From contig NC_087073.1 of the NCBI RefSeq assembly GCF_026151205.1, positions 14,713,837-14,777,836 on the forward strand: a stretch of DNA of 64,000 nucleotides, read 5' to 3'. The stretch is from Bolinopsis microptera. Its lineage: Eukaryota; Ctenophora; Tentaculata; Lobata; Bolinopsidae. Made by a program: the position numbers and the translations under genes. The notes beneath the pieces are model-generated. The model did not search any database. It was not told the origin of the DNA and saw only the letters and a program-made list of their open reading frames with translations. Below are positions 62,701-64,000 of the stretch, piece by piece; position 1 is the stretch's first letter, and the number at the start of each line of letters is the position of its first letter.

Positions 62701-63873
62701 TCACTGGACGATATGTCAGAGAGAGCAGAAGATCTGTTACTTTCTGGGACACCTGACGGTTGAGAAACACGTCAGATTGTGTGTGTTGAGAAACACGTCA
62801 AATAGTACTAAAAGTAAGAGTTCGTTAAGTAACCAAAATTTATTTAACCTGATGACGATTAAAAAGAAACAATTTAACTTTAAAGCTAGTGAAGAGTATT
62901 AAAATGTACAACCTGCTAGTGAAAGACAACAAACGAAGCACGAGATAACTATGTTAGTATCAAAGTCCACAGTTCAATCTGTATCACATATGTAACTGAA
63001 CACTAAAATATCAATGTATAACTATGCGCTAAGCGGAAAAAGTGTTGAAAACAAAGACAAGATAAAATAAGCGCAGTGATTGAAGCTGCCAGGGATAGCA
63101 GAACAAAACAACGCCTAGTGACAACACGTAACTGGCCTAACTTACTAAGTCGATTATCTGTTGAGATGTTGGAGACCGTAGCTAGAGGGTTGGCCCTGTG
63201 GTCAGTGGGTGTGAGTACTGGGTGTTTCCGTAATACCTGGCTCTTCCCATCCGCTCCGGCTGAACTCCTGTTTCTTGTCTCTGGTGTTTCTGTTGTGCTG
63301 TTTCCGTTGATTTTAGGGGGAGCTGTGACTGAGATCTTTTTGGGTTTTTGGGATACTGGCGGGCTTGCTTGTCCCTGGCCTGAGTGAGTTGGTACACAAT
63401 TCAATATCGACCGGAGAAAGACAAGAAAGCGCGAATTAAACATATCACAGATAACAAATGGGACAAATATTTCACATTTTGTGTCACACGGCTCAAAATT
63501 TATCAAATTTCAGTACACATACATGTCGGTGAAATGTTATACGCCTGCAGCGACCAGCGACTCAAGTTCAATTTTTGCATACTACACTTACTCTCGAACA
63601 TCATCCTGATGTTTTTGAATTTGGAGCCAGTTCCATCACCGTCAGATATGTCTGCCATGGCTGAGAGTTTGGGTTTCGGCTTGAGTTTTGGGCGTTGGTT
63701 TGAGGTGTACTTTTTGAATATTTCTTGTTTCGTTTGTGATTTAAACTCGAGCTTCTGTCTTAAAGCTGAAACTTTGTGGCTGAATTGTTCGTATGACTTC
63801 TCAGTAACAACTTTTCTTTTTTCAATTGGTGCGTCAGAGGTTTTGTCACCACTTTCACTTTCGGTCTCAATAC
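21906..63873 (-). CDS. FGD-family Rho guanine-nucleotide exchange factor (DH-PH-FYVE-PH), 19 visible exons, 5' end outside window
   Basis: A RhoGEF of the FGD family: the DH domain loads GTP onto Rho/Cdc42-type GTPases, and the PH and FYVE domains bind membrane phosphoinositides. Exons, high to low: 63592-63873, 63146-63379, 62663-62752, 62024-62126, 61800-61893, 61165-61283, 60717-60873, 59906-59982, 58783-58906, 58469-58624, 56894-56977, 56486-56568, 26459-26553, 26187-26296, 24110-24238, 23297-23413, 23049-23129, 22817-22912, 21906-22007. They sum to 2333 nt, i.e. 776 visible codons plus stop after a 2 nt carry-in, with phase agreeing at every junction. In the visible numbering DH is about 236-426, PH1 455-548, FYVE 566-636 and PH2 680-775. 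Five other genes lie inside its introns. The paralogue (FGD1-6) cannot be told from this alone. Confidence 0.93.
22044..22202. mobile_element. 159 bp MITE made of three consecutive hairpins
   Basis: 29 bp imperfect inverted ends (CATCACTGCTTATAAT...) lie just inside TA. Between them three stem-loops follow each other: 22074-22101 (TTTTCACAACT stem), 22103-22135 (TTTTATCCAAC stem) and 22139-22171 (GTTATATCCC stem), the last two with a GAGTTTGACGAG-like or similar loop. It lies in the last FGD intron. Confidence 0.75.
22203..22816. other. FGD last intron, rest
   Basis: No gene. It contains short inverted motifs around 22320 and 22510 (GTCGCTGAGATGTTGCTAAT and its complement, about 185 bp apart), a likely decayed foldback element. 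Confidence 0.45.
23718..23737. repeat. Poly-G tract
   Basis: A run of about 18 G within an FGD intron. Confidence 0.9.
24110..26296 (-). CDS. FGD gene, FYVE zinc finger split over two exons
   Basis: Exon 26187-26296 gives WIPD, CMSC and [10 protein letters not shown]. Exon 24110-24238 gives YCSMC and GRVCDSC. Together these supply eight zinc ligands and the basic RRHHCRACG loop that binds PtdIns(3)P in FYVE domains. The intron between the halves (24239-26186) holds the glycosyltransferase gene. Confidence 0.93.
24736..25701 (+). CDS. Beta-1,3-glycosyltransferase, GT31 family (321 aa), nested in the FGD intron
   Basis: A type II Golgi membrane enzyme expected to transfer galactose or N-acetylglucosamine in beta-1,3 linkage. 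A short cytosolic N-terminus is followed by a hydrophobic anchor at about residues 15-35, then a stem. GT31 motifs appear in order: [11 protein letters not shown] (usual RxxIRxTW), [33 protein letters not shown] (the DxD metal site), [15 protein letters not shown] and [10 protein letters not shown] (the ED(V)xxG motif). All catalytic motifs are intact and the length is normal. There is one exon, common in this family. AATAAA at 25828 is a candidate poly-A signal. It lies antisense within the intron that splits the FYVE finger. The acceptor and donor sugars cannot be told. Confidence 0.92.
   Translation: MTIFGNSHSLAPWIYKLQLSLLIVTGIMVFLNLDKLTVITGGSLEYSNSEAPDERFKIIEYEKLLEEVDQKKEKYFMVVAIPTMPGYSAKRAAIRSTWANASRWANLKDTEEHFKRIKIMFILGDTQFETESEEFKKEMKEYNDMYIINGLAEGRIVLKYKVLWGLKRSLTFDYDYFVKTDDDIFVNLPLMIMSLMASSRDRLYTGSCMHVYGGWGNYPRWLYCSGGGYILSRDVVEEIQKLPERVHHAPFRPEDAYTGWLVHCLDEVNDFKVKVFTQGLLKVGSYKCGPFTHTWFYHHVMYSNMEKFFQKIDKNIYDLCP
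25840..26186. other. FGD intron, AT-rich remainder
   Basis: It holds only a repetitive GTGAAACTAATAATTAAA-like purine-rich stretch (26085-26180) just before the FYVE exon. Confidence 0.4.
26554..27176. other. Start of the 29.9 kb FGD intron
   Basis: No coding region was recognised. A short minus-strand frame at 26618-26893 has no family resemblance. Confidence 0.4.
27177..27184 (+). promoter_or_regulatory. TATA box of the two-exon gene
   Basis: TATAAATA lies 89 bases before the ATG at 27266. Confidence 0.5.
27266..28062 (+). CDS. Unrecognised two-exon protein (221 aa), nested in the FGD intron
   Basis: Exon 1 is 27266-27526 and exon 2 is 27658-28062, joined by a clean GTAAGT donor and a CAG acceptor in phase (87 codons plus 134 plus stop). 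The first 35 residues are basic with [14 protein letters not shown]. The middle is charged and predicted helical ([61 protein letters not shown]). The tail is Ser/Glu-rich ([14 protein letters not shown]). There is no signal peptide, membrane helix or zinc motif. A TATA box is present. Proteins with a similar charged helical block occur in cnidarian and arthropod transposon-rich genomes, by my recollection only. The function is unknown. Confidence 0.68.
28063..28793. other. Between two nested genes
   Basis: AT-rich. A direct repeat of ACTTATTGTAAACACTT is visible at 28258-28290. No gene. Confidence 0.4.
28794..30455 (+). CDS. BTB/POZ-like protein (553 aa), single exon, nested in the FGD intron
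   Basis: The ATG has a good context (AAGATGG). Residues about 20-120 fit a BTB fold: [21 protein letters not shown], then [12 protein letters not shown] and the helical [21 protein letters not shown] long helical region follows (about 130-390), like a BACK-type extension, then a more beta-rich, Trp/Gly-rich C-terminus ([21 protein letters not shown]). BTB proteins often act as Cullin-3 adaptors, but the pairing is unproven here and no Kelch repeats or zinc fingers are present. The frame is intact. AATAAA at 30717 is a plausible poly-A signal. The C-terminal domain is not recognised. Confidence 0.75.
   Translation: MASLIRNIQVPMNFGLEYLGSPSHGNLKFILKDEFLLANSAIMSLNSPVIKKITIELFQTEILVEEFSKTAIECFLEASYSGALTNISKFNFQDLNKMVHVFEVKWLIERCFEYFQGLTDSVKEDNFDEQLFLFDQAMFVLEKLKKRQFIDVVIKKFTSLATCTQYFATNYLSDISSCSTKNLDVIMELTAIADQEHIIVEALVNNLEKNECTLGQSSRYMIEKLNYKVCSSVHEPVYQRMFKKFEELEDPSTEDFRLIMRAMQHYNKALKEMKDSISFAVLPNLFHGFQQLNDINDFEELTTFLTESPLVKNSYIFLDAIYIWLFEKAVQMNIPFVSISDDFVEKFADIMQSKGWKPVELEYIENKMGPYFGGLTDKIHHNTSLVTDNRVGLKVNCIPSTREYTPEELFARNHDIKFKFKQESITNCSKEGDCGFILRITAATEKLDDSFNIRLVVDQNLYPDDVHFHKESLMLAENIHFTFDVTFEGVTNSARPITWHGRPCRDGTQQFWCWGAERFYKKDEGTMPPTYPLKWASFHGSNKKIRPVVYKLG
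30456..31046. other. Flank between BTB-like and GPCR genes
   Basis: AT-rich, with no gene recognised. The two genes converge here. Confidence 0.45.
31047..32105 (-). CDS. Class-A-like GPCR, copy 1 (352 aa)
   Basis: A seven-helix receptor with a short extracellular N-terminus bearing an N-glycosylation site (NTT). Helix 1 is about residues 28-50 ([12 protein letters not shown], with the N of helix 1). Helix 3 starts with the conserved Cys (CAAWK). Helix 7 has NPLLYY (NPxxY) followed by a basic helix 8. The E/DRY motif at the end of helix 3 is replaced by SRT ([11 protein letters not shown]), and the CWxP of helix 6 reads CNLP. One exon. A near copy lies 5 kb downstream (36032-37081). The C-terminal tails differ. 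The ligand is unknown; such intronless receptors form large expanded sets in cnidarians. Confidence 0.88.
   Translation of the reverse strand: MSEADNTTYRPHISITDLGKDYTPVWDYLIAALMITCTLFGVPANIVALKYFLSKKKRDLATSLYIGICAVDTTTCLAHIPVILVLVTGRYPQLFNFVALCAAWKFIFSFLQQFSMFLVTLMSVSRTLAIVRPFYLISRRTCIMAMNVYIIGLIVLDSVESGISDLYYDSDSCFCYLSAGDPNWRIVIEALWSTKVGLPAVISFISFVIMIVKMFHNKHLENGRAKDQGHLKRAAVTVSLFTGLFLLCNLPFFIIAALYAISLCFGYTYPEPFFTNDFMRLYSWVIAKVLFTVFNAALNPLLYYCRMKRFKMWISNKVSHDHVVVSMVNASLKAAMLSRINVPSGHICEERE
32106..32693. other. Upstream flank of GPCR copy 1
   Basis: AT-rich. The stretch around 32590-32620 (TTGAAATTAGAAAGTGGGCG) recurs at 51663, part of a dispersed duplication. No gene. Confidence 0.45.
32694..32987. 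mobile_element. 294 bp MITE with 45 bp inverted ends
   Basis: The ends CCCCCCAGTTCCATAGCGG and its complement extend as a perfect inverted repeat for about 45 bp. The flanks TTACATTA (32686-32693) and TTACATTT (32988-32995) form an 8 bp duplication with one mismatch. The interior repeats CTCCG/CGGAG. No coding. Confidence 0.85.
33218..34147. mobile_element. 930 bp hAT-like element with poly-G ends and ATAAAATGG repeats
   Basis: It begins with a run of G then CAATGGCATAAAATGGCATA and ends with the complement and a run of C. The flanks ATTTGACA (33210-33217 and 34148-34155) are a perfect 8 bp duplication. Both ends repeat GGCATAAAAT in tandem. The interior (33600-33960) shares blocks with the element at 57055-58174 in the opposite orientation. 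Confidence 0.87.
34156..36031. other. Between the two GPCR copies
   Basis: No gene was recognised. The stretch 34200-34380 is a diverged copy of 53055-53225. Short frames (34342-34653, 35527-35730) show no domain. Confidence 0.45.
36032..37081 (-). CDS. Class-A-like GPCR, copy 2 (349 aa)
   Basis: A near duplicate of the receptor at 31047-32105, aligned without gaps over most of the seven helices except for one missing residue in the third intracellular loop (AKEGHL versus AKDQGHL). The same non-canonical motifs occur: SRT for DRY ([11 protein letters not shown]), CNLP in helix 6 and NPLLYY in helix 7. The last 30 residues are unrelated to copy 1 ([18 protein letters not shown]). The frame is intact. 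The arrangement is a head-to-tail tandem duplication in the giant FGD intron. Confidence 0.88.
   Translation of the reverse strand: MSEADSTTYRPHISITDLGKDYTPVWDYLIAALMITCTLFGVPANIFALKYFLSKRKRDLATSLYIGICVVDTATCLAHIPVILVLVTGRYPQLFNVVALCAAWKLLFSFLQQFSMFLVTLMSVSRTLAIVMPFYRISKRTCIMAMNVYVTGLILIDSVESGISDLYYDSDSCFCYFSAEDPNWGIVIEALWSTKVGLPAVISFISFVIMTVKMFHNKHLENGRAKEGHLKRAAVTVSLFTGLFLLCNLPFFIITALYAISLCFGYTYPEPFFTNDFMRLYSWVIAKVLFTVFNAALNPLLYYCRMKRFKLWISNKVSDNVTSSKTSGDIIISSLKTVMFGRTISPDIP
38741..40691. mobile_element. 1.95 kb element with poly-G/poly-C ends, TGTCCGCCTA repeats and a GGA-rich core
   Basis: The left end is 29 G then TGTCATGTCCGTCTATGTCC; the right end is the complement and a C run. The flanks AACAATGG (38733-38740 and 40692-40699) are a perfect 8 bp duplication. 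Subterminal blocks are tandem GGACATTGGC (38840-39005) and TGTCCGCCTA (40518-40630). It is inserted within the larger element. Confidence 0.85.
39015..40372. repeat. 1.36 kb GGA/GAGGACTGA purine tract
   Basis: Almost all purine on the plus strand, with GAGGA, GACTGA and GATGGCTGA units. The long Ser/Pro-rich frame on the minus strand at 39701-40378 is a by-product. Confidence 0.93.
41777..44558. other. Intronic region, nothing recognised
   Basis: AT-rich. A direct repeat of about 45 bp (ATCTTTTTG...ACCTTATAGGGC) occurs at 42384-42420 and 42441-42472. An inverted GTTAGTAACACCAC / GTGTTGCTAAC pair is at 43579-43605. A frame of 82 codons at 43886-44134 has no recognisable domain. Confidence 0.4.
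44559..44928. repeat. (ACAGTG)n hexanucleotide array, about 370 bp
   Basis: About 62 tandem units of CAGTGA or CAGTAA. They create apparent frames on both strands that are not genes. Confidence 0.97.
44929..50544. other. 5.6 kb AT-rich intronic stretch
   Basis: No gene was recognised. A 10 bp tandem TTTCACTAAA occurs about five times at 48479-48527. A fragment at 45950-45990 (ATTACGGAGGGGG) resembles the MITE at 20868-20997. Short frames (46639-46986, 48549-48740) show no domain. Confidence 0.4.
50545..51250 (+). repeat. 36 bp minisatellite that keeps an open frame (12-residue unit)
   Basis: About 20 units code (EEI)[15 protein letters not shown] repeats. Units are 36 or 33 bp, never out of frame, so one frame stays open from after a TGA near 50498 to a stop at 51270-51272. 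There is no ATG. It could be an exon of an unrecognised plus-strand gene or simply a young array of length divisible by three. Confidence 0.85.
51273..52405. other. Intronic region with broken repeats
   Basis: A possible truncated hAT end (CAGGGGTGGAGCTAGGGGGG at about 51769) is followed by GCAGCCCCCC. Another GC block with a 20-odd bp G run sits at 52135-52215. The stretch around 51660 is shared with 32590. No gene. Confidence 0.4.
52406..52458. mobile_element. 53 bp ultra-short element of the TTGTATCACG family
   Basis: GACTTAAT flanks it perfectly (52398-52405 and 52459-52466). The right end CAACGTATGTCAAA resembles CAACGTATGACAA of the 103 and 703 bp relatives, and the centre is a CGCGCGCG core. 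Confidence 0.6.
52564..52831. mobile_element. Inverted-end element containing telomere-like CCCTAA repeats
   Basis: The ends are tandem CGACAATTGACCCCC units on the left and GGGGGTCAATTGTCG units on the right. Between them (52615-52692) lies CCCTAA in several degenerate copies, the animal telomere repeat. No clear target duplication was found. Confidence 0.65.
52832..53775. other. Intronic, partly duplicated
   Basis: 52890-53050 and 53055-53225 are diverged copies of 33045-33140 and 34200-34380. A 22 bp tandem (GATATAGATCTCTTGCAC) lies at 53600-53645. No gene. Confidence 0.5.
53776..54681. mobile_element. 906 bp hAT-like element with CCCCGGCC ends
   Basis: The inverted repeat CAGTGGTCGACCGGGG (16 bp, perfect) is flanked by a perfect 8 bp duplication GTGCAGAT (53768-53775 and 54682-54689). 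Subterminal sequence is simple CCCCGGCC repeats on both sides (53790-53940, 54555-54670). The middle is AT-rich with a second palindromic patch of GGATTAAT/CCTCA motifs (54290-54480). The ends match those of 12315-13156. Confidence 0.9.
54690..56485. other. End of the giant intron
   Basis: A 15 bp tandem (TTATTACCAACAG) lies at 54917-54955. No gene was recognised; the 90-codon minus-strand frame at 55120-55392 has no domain. Confidence 0.4.
57055..58174. mobile_element. 1.12 kb hAT-like element with CAGGGGTGTAGGAA ends
   Basis: The inverted repeat CAGGGGTGTAGGAA (14 bp, perfect) is flanked by ACTCAACT (57047-57054 and 58175-58182), a perfect 8 bp duplication. This terminus is the most classical hAT type in the window. 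The interior has an about 240 bp block repeated two and a half times (57190-57780) and GGCGCGAAGCGCC hairpins near 58080-58125. The 219-codon frame at 57229-57888 comes from the repeats. It sits in an FGD intron. Confidence 0.92.
58783..61893 (-). CDS. FGD gene, DH (RhoGEF) domain exons
   Basis: Five exons carry the helical DH domain in order: [16 protein letters not shown] (CR1), [40 protein letters not shown] (CR2), [16 protein letters not shown] (CR3, the PVQRIPRY signature), then [19 protein letters not shown]. All conserved regions are present, so catalytic exchange is plausible. Confidence 0.92.
58907..59905. other. FGD intron, nothing recognised
   Basis: AT-rich sequence with short frames at 59301-59589 and no domain. 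Confidence 0.45.
59983..60716. other. FGD intron with an AT palindrome
   Basis: A TATATAATATATATTATATA-type palindrome lies at 60016-60062. Nothing else was recognised. Confidence 0.5.
61397..61470. repeat. TTTGCGGAGTG tandem repeat
   Basis: Six to seven units of 11-12 bp in an FGD intron. Confidence 0.9.
62304..62662 (-). repeat. 35 bp minisatellite containing repeated 5' splice sites
   Basis: About 10 units plus the exon edge itself, starting at 62304, 62339, 62374, 62409, 62444, 62479, 62514, 62549, 62584, 62618 and 62653. On the gene strand each unit contains GAGTGTGATACACAAG directly followed by GTTAGTTCAC, i.e. the end of exon 62663-62752 and its donor. One unit is a base shorter. It occupies the 5' part of the intron 62127-62662. 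Confidence 0.95.
62663..63873 (-). CDS. FGD gene, N-terminal linker exons
   Basis: Three exons code a low-complexity region before the DH domain: an acidic start, a basic run ([10 protein letters not shown]), a Pro/Lys/Ser-rich exon ([17 protein letters not shown]) and a Ser/Asp/Glu-rich stretch ([14 protein letters not shown]). Pro- and Ser-rich N-termini are usual for FGD proteins. The junction A|GT restores Ser at 63146/62752. No start codon is visible; the first exon is entered through an acceptor at 63874. Confidence 0.8.
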
Positions 63874-64000
63874 CTGAGATAAAATAGAAATAAAATAAAT
63901 GAATCCATTATGACTTGATAATGAATGGTTTAAATGAGTTTAAAAGCAGCATATCAATTCCACAACGCTGCTTGTTATTACTCCGCACAAATACTAAGCA

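Overview
This is animal nuclear DNA: split genes with GT-AG introns, AT-rich, crowded with DNA transposons and microsatellites. Tandem ShKT domains, intronless 7TM receptors and the transposon load suggest a cnidarian, probably a medusozoan. That assignment is inference. No bacterial, organellar, CRISPR or rRNA signal was seen.

Layout. 35-1258 (minus) is a secreted protein with a pentraxin/LamG-like domain followed by a ZP-like region. 1574-1760 is a MITE and 1983-2732 a decayed Helitron helicase. 4706-9866 (minus) is a complete nine-exon CCT2 gene (chaperonin subunit beta, 535 aa, rebuilt exon by exon). Its fourth intron holds an antisense single-pass membrane protein gene (7363-8163, plus), and its second intron holds a small hAT-like element. 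9979-11335 is a near-perfect 1.36 kb foldback element just upstream of CCT2. 12166-14062 (plus) is a secreted ShKT-repeat gene broken by an 842 bp hAT-like insertion with a perfect 8 bp target duplication. 14430-15540 is a LINE remnant with another retroelement inside it. 17.5-21.0 kb is dense nested MITEs and GC-rich palindromes.

21906-63873 (minus) is one very large gene that runs off the right edge: an FGD-type Rho guanine-nucleotide exchange factor (DH-PH-FYVE-PH). It has 19 visible exons and 776 visible residues with consistent phase throughout. Other genes lie inside its introns: an intronless GT31 beta-1,3-glycosyltransferase (24736-25701, plus) in the intron that splits the FYVE finger, and, in a 29.9 kb intron inside PH1 (26554-56485), a two-exon unknown gene (27266-28062, plus), a BTB-like gene (28794-30455, plus) and two duplicated class-A-like GPCR genes (31047-32105 and 36032-37081, minus). 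The rest of that intron is transposons, minisatellites and unrecognised AT-rich sequence.

Most striking: (i) a 35 bp minisatellite in the FGD gene whose unit carries a copy of the exon end plus its 5' splice site, giving about ten decoy donors; (ii) about ten elements with 8 bp target duplications, several with simple GC-rich interiors, a shared GTCGACC end or homopolymer-G ends, some nested; (iii) the transposon-split ShKT gene; (iv) genes nested within genes.
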